This document shows, piece by piece, positions 24,662 to 34,296 of a stretch of 64,000 nucleotides of DNA. Below the pieces are notes generated by a model. That model did no database searches, was not told the DNA's origin, and saw nothing but the letters and a program-made list of their open reading frames with translations. The translations under genes were made by a program, and so were the position numbers. Numbering within the stretch: position 1 is the stretch's first letter; each line of letters starts with the position of its first letter. Source of the DNA: PoT sp049331405 (GTDB taxonomy: Bacteria; Planctomycetota; Planctomycetia; Isosphaerales; Isosphaeraceae); the NCBI RefSeq assembly GCF_049331405.1, contig NZ_CP186274.1, positions 1,116,001 through 1,180,000 on the forward strand. Reading direction: 5' to 3'.

Positions 24662-24708
24662 GGGCCCGTCCCTTCCGCCGCTTTGTTTCAGGCGGAGGGG
24701 CCGGGCCC
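24662..24708. terminator. Hairpin between convergent yceI and sensor-kinase genes
   Basis: GGGCCCGTCCCTTCCGCC (24662-24679) pairs with GGCGGAGGGGCCGGGCCC (24691-24708) at 16 of 18 positions around an 11-base loop. The right arm includes the end of the kinase coding region. It could end transcription from both sides. Confidence 0.5.
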
Positions 24709-27615
24709 TGCGAGTTGCTGGCCGCGGGCGAGCTGCGCGATCTGGCGGATCGCGGCGTCGAGCGTGGGGAAGTCGACCGGCTTGATGAGGTGGGCGACGA
24801 AGCCCGCCTCGCCGCTCTTTCGAAGGTCGTCCTCGGTGCCGAAGCCCGAGAGAGCGATGCCGGGCACCGGGCGGGCGCTCCGGATGTGGCGGATCACATC
24901 CAGGCCGCTGCCGTCGGGCAGGCCGATGTCGCTGACGACGAGATCGAACGGCCCGACGGTTCGCTCGGCCTCGATGGCCGCCGCCATGCAGTCGGCGGGC
25001 GCGACCTCATACCCTCGCGAGCGGAGCAGGCGGGTCATGACGCGGAGCGTGTCGGGGTTGTCCTCGACCAGCAGGACCCGGAGCTTCGGCAAGGGGGCGG
25101 ATGAGTCGTCCTCGCTCGGCCTTGGTGGTTCGAGGGCGCGGACGGGCGGGGAGATCGTGGGGAGCCGGAGCGTGAAGGTCGCCCCCTGATTGCGCCCGGA
25201 GCTGGAGGCGGCGAGGCTGCCGCCGTGGGCCTCCGCCAGCGAACGGCTGATCGCCAGGCCGAGGCCGAGGCCGCCGAACTGCTTGGTGACGGCCGGATCC
25301 CCCTGCTCGAACGCGTTGAAGATCTTGGGGAGCACCTCGACGTCGATCCCGATCCCCGTGTCGCTGACCTCGATGACCCAGTCGGGCCGGGTCGCCTCGC
25401 GCCGGGCGGGGGGCTCATTGCGGGTCTTGATCTGGATCAGGCCGCGTTTGGGGGTGAACTTGACCGCGTTCTTGATCAGGTTCCAGATCATCTGCTGGAG
25501 CCGGGCGGGGTCGGCCTCGACGCGATTCTCGATCGCCTCCAGGCGCAACTCGAGGTTGAGCCCGGCCGTGCCGATCTCGTCGCGGCAGATCTCGAGCGCC
25601 CGGCCGACGAGCTCGTGGGCGTCGACGCTCTCTCGCCTGATCCGGAGCTTCCCCTGGCTGATCCGGGTCACGTCGAGCAGGTCGTCGATCAGGCGTGCCT
25701 CGAGCGCGATGTTCCGGCGCGCGATCTCGAGGGTCGGCCGGATCATGTCCGGCGTCTCCGAATCTTCGAGCATCGCCGTGACGTTCACGAGGACGGGGGT
25801 CAGCGGCGTCCTCAGTTCATGCGAGAGCGCGGCGATGAACTGATCCTTGGCGCGGCTGGCCGATTCGGCCGTCTCCTTGGCCGCGCGGAGTGCGTCCTCG
25901 GCCTGCTTCCGCTCGGTCATGTCGACGGTGATGCCGTCGAACCGGGCCGGGCGCCCCGAGGGGTCGTGGGTCGCCTTGCCGATGGCCCGGATCCAGCGGA
26001 CCTTGCCGTCGGGGCCGAGCGTCCGGTACTCGATGTCGAACGTCTCCCGGGTCTCGATCGCCCGGCTCACGGCCTCGCGGGTCCGCTCGCGGTCCTCGGG
26101 ATGGAGCAGTTCGTAGAAGAGGTCGAAGCTGACCTGGGAGTCTTGCGGCAGGCCGAAGTGCTCCTTGCACTTCGGATTCCAGCGCAGGCGGTTGAGCGGG
26201 AGGTCGCCGTACCAGAGCCCCAACTCGGTCGAGCGGATCACCAGGTCGAGCCGCTCCCGGTTGATGACCAACGCCTGGCTCGACTGCTTGCGCTCCGTGA
26301 TGTCGTCGACGGAGAGCACCGCGCCGACGAGTTCCCCCTCGCGCAGGAGCGGCGAGCAGGAGAACGAGACCATGACCGACTGTCCATCCTTGCGACGCCA
26401 GTTCGCCTCGCGCTGGCGGATGATGACGGCCGACTCCAGGACGCTCTGGGGTGCCCAGATTTCGGGCGGCCCTTGCGGCGGGTTCCGATCGAGCCCGGGG
26501 GCGACGAGATCCTCGAGCCTCCGGTTCTCCAACTCGGCCCCCGTCCAGCCGAAGATCTGCTCGAAGGCCGGGTTCGTGAACGAGACCCGCCCCTTGAGGT
26601 CCAGCAGGCAGAGCCCCTCGGTGGCCGTCCTCGAGATGGTGTCGAGCAGCTCCCGCTGATGCCGGAGCGCCTGCTCGGTCTCCTTGTGAGCCTGGATGTC
26701 CGTGGCGGTCCCCAGCCAGGCCTCAATGCGACCATCCGAGCCGTGTCGGGGCGTGTTCCGCAGCAGGAACCATCGCGTTGAGCCGTCGCAGTTCAGGAGG
26801 CGACAAGGGAACTCGAACTTCCGGCCGGAGGCGAGCGCCTGGTCCCAGGCGTCTGAGACGCGCGGGCGATCCTCGGCTTCGATCGCTTGCGCCCAGCCGA
26901 GTTCGAGGCTCCTCGCCCGTCCCAGCCCGGTGTATTCGAGCCAGGAGCGGTTGAAGGCCTCGGGGCGTCCGCCGGCGTCGCAGATCCAGGCCGGGTCCGG
27001 GAGCGTATCGATCAGGTCGAGCCAGCGCGATTCGAGCGGCGGGGGGAGCGTCGGGCGAAATTCCTCGTCGGGCTCGGCCCCCTCGCGCGCGAGCCACTCG
27101 ACGACCAGGGCCTCGCCGAGGTCCCGGAGCAGTTCGATGTCGTGGGGGGACCAGTCCCGCGGCCTCGGCTCGAGGACGCTCAGCACCCCGAGGGGTTCTC
27201 CTTCGGGCGAGCCGAGGGGGACGCCGAGGTAGGCCGACCAGCCGCCTCGCGTGTCGATGATCTCCGCGTCGAAGTCGGGCCCCGGGGCCTGGACGTCGGC
27301 GATGGCCAGCGTCCGGCTCGCGCGGAGGATGAGGTGGCCGAGCGGGTCGGCCTTGATCGCCTTGACGTCGATCGCGGGTCCTGATTCGGCCTCGGCCGTC
27401 CAGGCGTCGGCGCGCTCGACGGCCGCCTTGAGGGTCAGTTCCTGATCGTTGATGAGTGAGACCAGCACCAGGGGGGATTCGAGCGCCCTGGCCGTGATCC
27501 GGGCCCAGCGCTCAAGCATGGAGCCGTCTCCCGCCTCGGGCAGGGGCTCCTCCCGCGAGTGGGGACCATTGCCGGTGCGACGGGTCGATTCCTGGATCGT
27601 GCTCGGGTCGCTCAT
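24688..27615 (-). CDS. Hybrid sensor histidine kinase (GAF, three PAS, HisKA, HATPase, receiver)
   Basis: A 975-aa soluble protein with no membrane segment. A GAF domain spans about residues 33-176, followed by PAS domains starting near 205, 320 and 455 (each with PAC-type ends such as EAWLGTATDIQAHKE and RFDGITVDMTERKQA). The HisKA phospho-acceptor is in FIAALSHELRTPLTP, and the ATPase has NLIKNAVKF, DTGIGI and GGLGLGLAI boxes. A receiver domain closes the protein with the phospho-Asp at about 896 (LVVSDIGLPDGSG). It senses a cytoplasmic signal, perhaps redox or light through bound cofactors, which cannot be told from sequence. No separate output protein is adjacent, so it should pass phosphate to a distant partner. 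Confidence 0.92.
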   Translation of the reverse strand: MSDPSTIQESTRRTGNGPHSREEPLPEAGDGSMLERWARITARALESPLVLVSLINDQELTLKAAVERADAWTAEAESGPAIDVKAIKADPLGHLILRASRTLAIADVQAPGPDFDAEIIDTRGGWSAYLGVPLGSPEGEPLGVLSVLEPRPRDWSPHDIELLRDLGEALVVEWLAREGAEPDEEFRPTLPPPLESRWLDLIDTLPDPAWICDAGGRPEAFNRSWLEYTGLGRARSLELGWAQAIEAEDRPRVSDAWDQALASGRKFEFPCRLLNCDGSTRWFLLRNTPRHGSDGRIEAWLGTATDIQAHKETEQALRHQRELLDTISRTATEGLCLLDLKGRVSFTNPAFEQIFGWTGAELENRRLEDLVAPGLDRNPPQGPPEIWAPQSVLESAVIIRQREANWRRKDGQSVMVSFSCSPLLREGELVGAVLSVDDITERKQSSQALVINRERLDLVIRSTELGLWYGDLPLNRLRWNPKCKEHFGLPQDSQVSFDLFYELLHPEDRERTREAVSRAIETRETFDIEYRTLGPDGKVRWIRAIGKATHDPSGRPARFDGITVDMTERKQAEDALRAAKETAESASRAKDQFIAALSHELRTPLTPVLVNVTAMLEDSETPDMIRPTLEIARRNIALEARLIDDLLDVTRISQGKLRIRRESVDAHELVGRALEICRDEIGTAGLNLELRLEAIENRVEADPARLQQMIWNLIKNAVKFTPKRGLIQIKTRNEPPARREATRPDWVIEVSDTGIGIDVEVLPKIFNAFEQGDPAVTKQFGGLGLGLAISRSLAEAHGGSLAASSSGRNQGATFTLRLPTISPPVRALEPPRPSEDDSSAPLPKLRVLLVEDNPDTLRVMTRLLRSRGYEVAPADCMAAAIEAERTVGPFDLVVSDIGLPDGSGLDVIRHIRSARPVPGIALSGFGTEDDLRKSGEAGFVAHLIKPVDFPTLDAAIRQIAQLARGQQLAGPGPSA

Positions 27616-28128
27616 AAAAGCTCAGCCCGTCCTCGGTCCATGGACTGGGTCCCGATCCCTCTGATCGCTGGGACGCCGTTTTCATGGCTGGATGCGATGC
27701 CGTCGGTTCTGACGCGAATCGGGTCGGATCACGGTTCGTTCCACTTCCTGAGCGCCGAGGGTGTGATCGAGGCCTTCGAAGACGACGATGCCGGGACTCG
27801 GGACTATCCGCAGCGTTGGAGCGTTCGGAAAATCAGGCTTCGTCGGCGTTTCGGCCTGGGATCAAGCGGAGGTCGATCGGAGTGAGGCCAACGGGCGCAG
27901 TTCCGGAGACCGGTCATGCATGCATATCGCATTCCGGTTCCTCCTTTTTCTTGCCATCTTCGATTCATCATATGTGGTGCAATGCCCTCGTGGTTCGATG
28001 GGGGGGGGCGAGGTCGACCGGGGTCGAGGGGTGAGGCGGGGCGATCAGGGCGAGATGGGAGCGGCATCGGCCTTGCCTTAAATCCCTGGAGGCGAAGGCG
28101 TTTCCCGGCGGGTTCCGAGGGGGCTGCG
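27616..28128. other. Intergenic region, no gene seen
   Basis: About 510 bp between the divergent sensor kinase and epimerase genes. Open frames on both strands lack recognisable features. A run of nine guanines occurs near 28001-28009. Confidence 0.5.
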
Positions 28129-28770
28129 ATGCTGAGATGTTCGACGTCGCTGTGGTCGGCCGACCTGACGAACCTGGCGTCGGAGATCCGCCGGGTCGAG
28201 CCCTATTCGGAGCGGTTCCACCTCGACGTGGCCGATGGCCACTTCGTGCCGACGCTCCTCTTTTTCCCCGACCTCGTCGCGGCCGTGCGGAAGCAGACGC
28301 GGCTCCCCCTCGAGGCCCACCTGATGACGACCGACCCGCTCGCCTGGGTCGACCCTTTCGCCGACGCCGGGGTCGATGGGTTCATCGTCTGCCTCGACTC
28401 GGTCGAGGATCCGGGGCCGGTCCTCGACGCCATCAAGGCCCGAGGCAAGTTCGCCGCGATCTCGCTCCGGATCGAGGATCCGCTGGAACGGCTCGAGCCC
28501 TACTGGGAGAGGCTCGACCTCGTCACGATCTTCGGCACGAAGGTCGGTATCAAGGGGGCCTCGCTAGACCCGAGCATCCCGGATAAGGTCCGGCAGGCTC
28601 GCACTTGGATCGACGGGCACAAACTGGCGACAGAGATCGAGGTCGATGGGGGCATCCGTCGCCGGAGCGTACCCGCCCTCAAGGCCGCGGGGGCCGACTG
28701 GATTGTGCCGGGTTCGCTCATGTTCGGCGAGGAGCCGGCAGAGATGAGACGCTGGCTGGATGGGCTATGA
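28129..28770 (+). CDS. Ribulose-phosphate 3-epimerase-like TIM-barrel protein
   Basis: A 213-aa protein with the Rpe pattern: CSTSLWSADLTNLASEI, FHLDVADGHFVPTLLFFPD (first catalytic Asp and metal His), LEAHLMTTDP (second His) and EIEVDGGIRRRSVPALKAAG with the second catalytic Asp, ending in DWIVPGSLMFG. The flexible GFGGQ loop of standard Rpe is replaced by IFGTKVGIKGASLD, so the substrate may differ, for example another sugar phosphate. The ATG at 28129 follows GAGGGGG. It stands alone, convergent with a serine hydrolase gene across a hairpin. Confidence 0.8.
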   Translation: MLRCSTSLWSADLTNLASEIRRVEPYSERFHLDVADGHFVPTLLFFPDLVAAVRKQTRLPLEAHLMTTDPLAWVDPFADAGVDGFIVCLDSVEDPGPVLDAIKARGKFAAISLRIEDPLERLEPYWERLDLVTIFGTKVGIKGASLDPSIPDKVRQARTWIDGHKLATEIEVDGGIRRRSVPALKAAGADWIVPGSLMFGEEPAEMRRWLDGL

Positions 28771-28827
28771 GTGGGAAGGCTTTGGCGTGAAAAGAGGCAA
28801 ATGTTTTCTCGATCCCGAAGAATAAGT

Positions 28828-28856
28828 GGGAACGGAGCTCGAAACGCTCCGTTCCC
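28828..28856. terminator. Bidirectional terminator-like hairpin
   Basis: GGGAACGGAGC and GCTCCGTTCCC form a perfect 11-bp stem around a 7-base loop between two convergent genes. No T-run follows on either strand. Confidence 0.65.
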
Positions 28857-28882
28857 GAACGGATGTTGACAGTGACACGCCG

Positions 28883-30163
28883 TCAACGCTTCTCGCCGTA
28901 GATGGCGGCGGTCAGGTTGTAGGGGATGGCGCCGGCCATGCCCGCGATCGCGGTATTGGTGAGGAGAACGACGGTGAGCTTCTCGGCCGGGTCGACGAAC
29001 CAGTGATGGCCGTAGGCACCGCCCCACTGGTAGGTCCGGAGGCTATGGGGGCCCAGGCTCTTCTCGGTGTCCTTCAGGACGGCGAAGCCGTAGCCGAATC
29101 CCCAGCCGGGGCCGAAGGTGGAGAGGATCGAGAGGCTGCCGATCCGGTTCGAGGTCATCAGCGCCGTCGTCTCGGGCTTGAGGATCGGGTCGCCCCCCTT
29201 GCGGATCGCTTCGAGCAAGGTGATGTAGTCGCGCGCCGTGCCGATCATGCCACCGCCCCCCGAAGGGAACGACTTGCGGTCGAAGACCCGCGAGGGGGCG
29301 TAGCGGATCTCGCCGGTCCCGGCGAAGGCCAGGCTGTACGGGTCGGTCATGCGGACCGGCTGGGGCGTGCCGTCGCCGTAAGGGGGGACGAGCCGGGCGG
29401 GGTCGCTCGCGTAGAAGGTCGTCTCCTTCATCTTGAGCGGTTCGGTCACGAGCTGGGCGATGGCCTCGGGGAGGGGCATCTTCGAGGCGCTCGCGACGAC
29501 GGCCCCGAGGACGTCGGTCGAGACCGAGTAGTTCCAGGCCGACCCCGGCTCGAACGAGAGGGGGACCGAGTCGATCCGACGCAGGTTCTCCTCGAGCGAA
29601 AGCCCCGGCTGATCCAGGCCATCCGAGACCTTCGCCTTATGGTACGGGCCGTCCAGCGTCTCCAGGAATCCGTACGTGAGGCCGGAGGTGTGGGTCAGGA
29701 GGTGGTGGATCGTGATCGTCGGCTCCTTGCCGTCGGCGAGCTTGGGCCGGAAGTCCGGGAGATACTTGGTGACCGGGTCGTTGAGCTGGAGCTTGCCCTT
29801 GTCGACGAGGGCGAGCGCCGCGGCCGAGGTGAGCGTCTTGGTCATCGAGGCGAGCCGGAAGATGTCGTCCTCGCGCATCGGCCGGTTGGCCTCGCGATCG
29901 GCCAGCCCGACGGCGCGGTGGTAGACGACCTGGCCGTCCTTCGCGACGATCAGGACCGCCCCCACGAGCTTCTTCTCGGCGACGGCGGTGTCCAGCACCT
30001 TGTCGATCCGCTTCGCGAGCGGCGGTTCCTTGTCGATCCGCTTCTCGGGAGCCGGCTCTTTGTCGATCGGCTTTGCGGGAGGCGGCTCCTCGGCCCTCAA
30101 TCCCGCCCGACCCAGCATGGCCAGGACCATCGCGATCACCAACGCAGTTCTCAAGGCTCTCAT
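28883..30163 (-). CDS. Serine hydrolase, class C beta-lactamase/esterase family, exported
   Basis: A 426-aa protein with a signal peptide (LRTALVIAMVLAMLGRAGLRA). A short linker repeats IDKEP three times (residues about 33-55). The beta-lactamase-fold domain has the nucleophile motif SMTK (Ser about 106), the Tyr motif in WNYSVSTDVLG, and a C-terminal GGAYGHHWFVDP in place of the usual KTG/HxG. Such proteins are usually esterases or D-aminopeptidases rather than antibiotic-hydrolysing enzymes. It follows the truncated kdpD on the same strand by 97 bases but is not obviously linked to potassium uptake. Confidence 0.88.
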   Translation of the reverse strand: MRALRTALVIAMVLAMLGRAGLRAEEPPPAKPIDKEPAPEKRIDKEPPLAKRIDKVLDTAVAEKKLVGAVLIVAKDGQVVYHRAVGLADREANRPMREDDIFRLASMTKTLTSAAALALVDKGKLQLNDPVTKYLPDFRPKLADGKEPTITIHHLLTHTSGLTYGFLETLDGPYHKAKVSDGLDQPGLSLEENLRRIDSVPLSFEPGSAWNYSVSTDVLGAVVASASKMPLPEAIAQLVTEPLKMKETTFYASDPARLVPPYGDGTPQPVRMTDPYSLAFAGTGEIRYAPSRVFDRKSFPSGGGGMIGTARDYITLLEAIRKGGDPILKPETTALMTSNRIGSLSILSTFGPGWGFGYGFAVLKDTEKSLGPHSLRTYQWGGAYGHHWFVDPAEKLTVVLLTNTAIAGMAGAIPYNLTAAIYGEKR

Positions 30164-30260
30164 GCGATCCTCCGAGGCTCGAAATCCAACCTGTCGGCTA
30201 GGATCGTAGGGAGCCCCCGCGCCCGGGTCAATCGGCCCGATGCGCGGGGCGGCTGGCCAG

Positions 30261-31394
30261 TCAGACGTCGACGACCATGACGTCGACCCCCTCGCAGCGG
30301 CGGAGGACGCTCTCGAGGATGGAGGAGCCGAAGAGGCGGCCGTACCAGGGCTGACGGCTCTTGCCCATGACGATGACCTTGATGCCGTACTCGGTCGCGA
30401 ACGAGGCGATGGTGCTGGCGACGTCCTTGCCGCGGAAGGTCATCGGGATGCCGCCAAGCTGCTGGGCGAGCTCCAGGTTCTTGCTCAGGACGCGCTGGGT
30501 GGCGGCGTCGACGCGGGTGAGATCCTCGGCGGGGGTCTGGATGTAGACGGCGTACCAGGGGGCGTTGAGCCGGTCGGCGAGGCGGGCCGTCTTGCGGAGC
30601 AGGGCGGGGGCGCTCGGGCTGCCGCTGGAGAGTCCGACCATCACCCGCTCGGTGACGGAGACGGGCGCCTGGTCGGCCTCGGCCCGACGGCTCCGGCGGT
30701 CGATGAGATGCGCCATCTCCGTGAGGGTGATCTCGCGGAGCCGGGTCAGGTTCGTCGCCGTGAAGAAGTGGCCGAGCGCCCGCTCGGCTCGCTCGGGGGG
30801 GTACACCTTGCCCGCCTTCAGGCGCTCGAGGAGGTCCTCGGCCGAGACGTCGATGTTGACGATCTGGTCGGCCTCGCCGAGCACGCTGTCGGGCAGGCGT
30901 TCCTTGACCTTCACCCCGGTCGAGCGCTCCACCTCGTCGTAGAGGCTCTCGAGGTGCTGGACGTTGACCGTGGTGATGACGTGGATCCCCGCCCGCAGCA
31001 GGTCCTCCACGTCCTGATAGCGCTTGCCGTGCCGGCTGCCGGGGGCATTGGTGTGGGCCAGCTCGTCCACCAGGCAGACGTTCGGCCGGCGCGCGAGGAT
31101 GGCGTCGACGTCCATCTCGCGGAGGGTGACGCCTCGGTACTCGATCGAGCGGGGCGGTATGATCTCGAGGTCGGCGACCTGCTCGGCGGTCTCGGCCCGC
31201 CCGTGGGTCTCGACGATCCCGATGGCGACGTCGACCCCCTGTTTCTTGAGGCGCTGGCCCTCGCGGAGCATGGCGTAGGTCTTGCCGACCCCGGCCGACG
31301 AACCGAGGTAGACCTTGAGCCGGCCCCGCTCCTGGCGGCGGATCAGGTTGAGGAATTGCTCAGGGCTGGGTCGGGTCGGTTCCGTGGTCGCCAT
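30261..31394 (-). CDS. kdpD: KdpD N-terminal sensor protein without kinase domain
   Basis: A 377-aa protein that matches only the N-terminal half of KdpD. The KdpD domain has a Walker A in YLGSSAGVGKTYAM (Lys about 38) and a Walker B-like region CLVDELAHTNAPGSRHGKRY. A universal-stress-protein domain follows at about residues 245-377, ending VIVMGKSRQPWYGRLFGSSI. The four membrane segments and histidine kinase of full KdpD (about 900 aa) are absent and do not occur downstream. Short KdpD proteins of this kind are known in some cyanobacteria. A separate membrane histidine kinase and response regulator open the same gene cluster, so this part may sense potassium or ATP and modulate that pair. 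Confidence 0.92.
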   Translation of the reverse strand: MATTEPTRPSPEQFLNLIRRQERGRLKVYLGSSAGVGKTYAMLREGQRLKKQGVDVAIGIVETHGRAETAEQVADLEIIPPRSIEYRGVTLREMDVDAILARRPNVCLVDELAHTNAPGSRHGKRYQDVEDLLRAGIHVITTVNVQHLESLYDEVERSTGVKVKERLPDSVLGEADQIVNIDVSAEDLLERLKAGKVYPPERAERALGHFFTATNLTRLREITLTEMAHLIDRRSRRAEADQAPVSVTERVMVGLSSGSPSAPALLRKTARLADRLNAPWYAVYIQTPAEDLTRVDAATQRVLSKNLELAQQLGGIPMTFRGKDVASTIASFATEYGIKVIVMGKSRQPWYGRLFGSSILESVLRRCEGVDVMVVDV

Positions 31395-31426
31395 CGGGGG
31401 TCGCCTCCGGTCGGTCGTCGGTCGCG

Positions 31427-31990
31427 TCAGGACTTGGGGGCGTCCGCGTCGAGGGCGAGGTTCAGCTCGAGCACGTTCACCCGGGCCGGGCCGCCGATGA
31501 TGGCGCCGCCGCGGCGGGTCTGCTCCTCGATCAGGGCTCGGACCTTATCGACCGAGATCCCCCTCGCGGCGGCGACCCGAGGCGCCTGGTAGAGCGCCCC
31601 CTCTGGGCTGATGTCCGGGTCGAGCCCGCCGCCGGAGGCCGTCACGAGGTCGGTCGGCACCGGCGACTCGGGGGTTGCCTTGTACGCGGCCGCGCGCTCC
31701 GCCAGCTTCTTGTAGAGGTCGGGATTCTTCGTCCCGAGGTTCGAGCCGCCCGCCGCGTCGGCCTTGTAGTCGACGGCCGAGGGCCTCGGCTGGAAGTACT
31801 TCTCGGAGGCGAACGGCTGGGCGATCAGGGCCGAGCCGATGACCTTGCCGTCGCGCTCGATCAGGCTCCCCTCCGCCTGGTGGTGGAAGAGGACCTGGGC
31901 GATCCCCCAGGTCACCGCCGGGTAGGCGACGGCGCAGATCAGGAAAGTCACGATGCAGGCGGCGAGCGCCTGGAATGTCGCGCGGAACAT
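31427..31990 (-). CDS. kdpC: Potassium-transporting ATPase subunit C
   Basis: A 187-aa protein with one N-terminal membrane anchor (ACIVTFLICAVAYPAVTWGI) and the conserved periplasmic KdpC domain: GSALIAQPFASEKYFQPRPS, NLGTKNPDL and SGGGLDPDISPEGALYQAPR. KdpC stabilises the KdpFABC complex and raises ATP affinity of KdpB. It lies between kdpB and the short kdpD with gaps of 53 and 32 bases, consistent with one transcript. Confidence 0.96.
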   Translation of the reverse strand: MFRATFQALAACIVTFLICAVAYPAVTWGIAQVLFHHQAEGSLIERDGKVIGSALIAQPFASEKYFQPRPSAVDYKADAAGGSNLGTKNPDLYKKLAERAAAYKATPESPVPTDLVTASGGGLDPDISPEGALYQAPRVAAARGISVDKVRALIEEQTRRGGAIIGGPARVNVLELNLALDADAPKS

Positions 31991-32043
31991 GGGAATCCGA
32001 ACCTCTCTCGCTTGGACGTATTCTTCCCGGTCAGGAACGCGTG

Positions 32044-34182
32044 TTATTTGATGCCGACGATCGCCAGCAGGGGGTCGATCATCAGGTCGATGAGCTTGAT
32101 GCCGATGAACGGAGCGATCACGCCGCCGAGGCCGTAATAGAGCAGGTTCCGCCGCAAGAGAGCCCCGGCGCCGACCGGGCGATAGGTCACCCCCTTGAGG
32201 GCGATCGGGATCAGCATCGGGATGATGATCGCGTTGAAGATCACCGCCGAGAGGATCGCCGAGTAGGCCCCGCCGTGGTTCGCCAGGCTCATCAGGTCGA
32301 GCACCTTCAGCTCGGGGAGCGTGACGATGAACATGGCCGGGATCACCGCGAAGTACTTGGCCAGGTCGTTCGCGATCGAGAAGGTCGTCAGGGCGCCCCG
32401 GGTCATGAGGAGCTGCTTGCCGATCTCGACGACCTCGATGAGCTTCGTAGGGTCGCTGTCGAGGTCGACCATGTTGCCGGCCTCCTTGGCGGCCTGGGTG
32501 CCGGAGTTCATCGCGACGCCGATATCCGCCTGGGCCAGCGCCGGGGCATCGTTGGTGCCGTCACCCATCATCGCGACGAGCTTGCCCCCCTGCTGCTCCT
32601 TGCGGATGTAGGCGAGCTTGGCCTCGGGGGTGGCCTGGGCGATGTAGTCGTCAACCCCCGCTTCCTCGGCGATGGCCTTGGCCGTCAGCGGGTTGTCTCC
32701 GGTGACCATCACCACGCGGAGGCCCATCTGGCGGAGCCGGGCGAACCGCTCGCGAATGCCCGGCTTGAGGATGTCTTCAAGCTTGACGACGCCGATGATC
32801 CGGTTGTCCTCGGCGACGGCCAGCGGGGTCGCACCGCCGGAGGCGATCGTGTCGACCGTGGCCTGATATCCCTCGGGAACCGTCCCCCCCTGATCTTGCA
32901 CGTAGCGGGCGAGGGTGTCGGGGGCCCCCTTGCGGATCCGGTTCCCCTCGGGGAGGTCGATGCCGCTCATCCGGCTCTGGGCGGTGAACTCGACGAACGC
33001 GGCACCCGCGGGGGCCTGGCCGTCGATCGCCCCCTGGGTCCTGGCGAGCTCGAGGATGCTCTTGCCCTCGGGGGTCAGGTCGGCCATCGAGGCGAGGCCG
33101 GCGAGCCTGGCCACGTCGCGCGGGGAGGTGCCGCCGAGAGGGTAGAACTGCGTCGCCTTGCGGTTGCCGATGGTGATCGTGCCGGTCTTGTCCAGCAAGA
33201 GGGTGTCGATGTCGCCGGCCACCTCGACCGCCTTGCCGCTCTTGGCGATCAGGTTGGCGGCGAGCGCCCGGTCCATGCCCGCGATGCCGATGGCCGCCAG
33301 CAAGGCGCCAATCGTCGTCGGGATCAGGCAGACGAGCAGGGCGATCAGGGTCGGGATGTCGAGCGTCAGGTCGAAGTAGCGGGCCATCGGGTAGAGCGTG
33401 GCCGTCACGATCAGGAAGATGATCGAGAAGGCCGCGAGGATGATCGTCAGCGCGATCTCGTTCGGCGTCTTCTGCCGCGTGGCCCCTTCGACCAGGGCGA
33501 TCATCTTGTCGAGGAAGCTCTGCCCCGGCTCGGCCGTGACCTGGATCACGATCCGGTCGGACAGAACCCTCGTGCCGCCGGTGACGCCCGAGTGGTCTCC
33601 CCCCGCCTCGCGGATCACCGGGGCGCTCTCGCCCGTGATGGCACTCTCGTCGACCGAGGCGACCCCCTCGACGACCTCGCCATCGGTCGGGATGACCTGA
33701 CCGGCCTCGACGACGACGTAATCCCCCGAGCGGAGCCTGGTCGACGAGACCATGCTGCCTGCGTCGGAGCCGAGCCGGTCGAGTTTGAAGGCGGGGGTGT
33801 CCTGCCGGGTCTGCCTGAGGCTCTCGGCCTGGGCCTTGCCGCGGGCCTCGGCCAGGGCCTCGGCGAAGTTGGCGAAGAGCACGGTCAGCAGCAGCAGGAT
33901 CGCCAGCGCGACCTGATAGACGATCAGCCCGAACGCCGCGCCCGAGACGATCGAGCCAAGGGTGGCGAGGATCGTGAGGACGGTCCCGACCTCCACCAGG
34001 AACATGACCGGGTTGCGGGCCATGACCACGGGGTTGAGCATCACGAACGACTGCGCGATCGCCATCCGCACGAGCGACGGGTCGAAGAGTCGCAGCTTGC
34101 GGGTCTGGCGCCTCTGCATCTTGAAGTTGAGGACGTCCTGGGACTCTCGAGGAGGAGCCCCCACTTCGGTCTCAAGGCTCAT
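32044..34182 (-). CDS. kdpB: Potassium-transporting P-type ATPase subunit B
   Basis: A 712-aa P-type ATPase. The phosphorylation motif is LLDKTGTITIGNRKA, the actuator loop SAITGESAPVIREAG and the hinge VVMVTGDNPLTAKAIAEEAG followed by MMGDGTNDAPALAQADIGVA. Membrane segments are as expected for KdpB. It hydrolyses ATP to drive potassium uptake through KdpA. The start at 34182 is preferred to a TTG at 34200 because AGGA lies upstream and MSLETE is more typical. It follows kdpA after 114 bases. Confidence 0.97.
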   Translation of the reverse strand: MSLETEVGAPPRESQDVLNFKMQRRQTRKLRLFDPSLVRMAIAQSFVMLNPVVMARNPVMFLVEVGTVLTILATLGSIVSGAAFGLIVYQVALAILLLLTVLFANFAEALAEARGKAQAESLRQTRQDTPAFKLDRLGSDAGSMVSSTRLRSGDYVVVEAGQVIPTDGEVVEGVASVDESAITGESAPVIREAGGDHSGVTGGTRVLSDRIVIQVTAEPGQSFLDKMIALVEGATRQKTPNEIALTIILAAFSIIFLIVTATLYPMARYFDLTLDIPTLIALLVCLIPTTIGALLAAIGIAGMDRALAANLIAKSGKAVEVAGDIDTLLLDKTGTITIGNRKATQFYPLGGTSPRDVARLAGLASMADLTPEGKSILELARTQGAIDGQAPAGAAFVEFTAQSRMSGIDLPEGNRIRKGAPDTLARYVQDQGGTVPEGYQATVDTIASGGATPLAVAEDNRIIGVVKLEDILKPGIRERFARLRQMGLRVVMVTGDNPLTAKAIAEEAGVDDYIAQATPEAKLAYIRKEQQGGKLVAMMGDGTNDAPALAQADIGVAMNSGTQAAKEAGNMVDLDSDPTKLIEVVEIGKQLLMTRGALTTFSIANDLAKYFAVIPAMFIVTLPELKVLDLMSLANHGGAYSAILSAVIFNAIIIPMLIPIALKGVTYRPVGAGALLRRNLLYYGLGGVIAPFIGIKLIDLMIDPLLAIVGIK

Positions 34183-34296
34183 GGGTATCGAATCCTGCAA
34201 GGAGAAGGAGTTGCGAATGTCTTGGGTTGGAGTCCGGCCCCGCCCGGCGCCGGCGAGCCCGCTCTCCCTGGGCCCGCCGACGCGATCGGGTAGGGG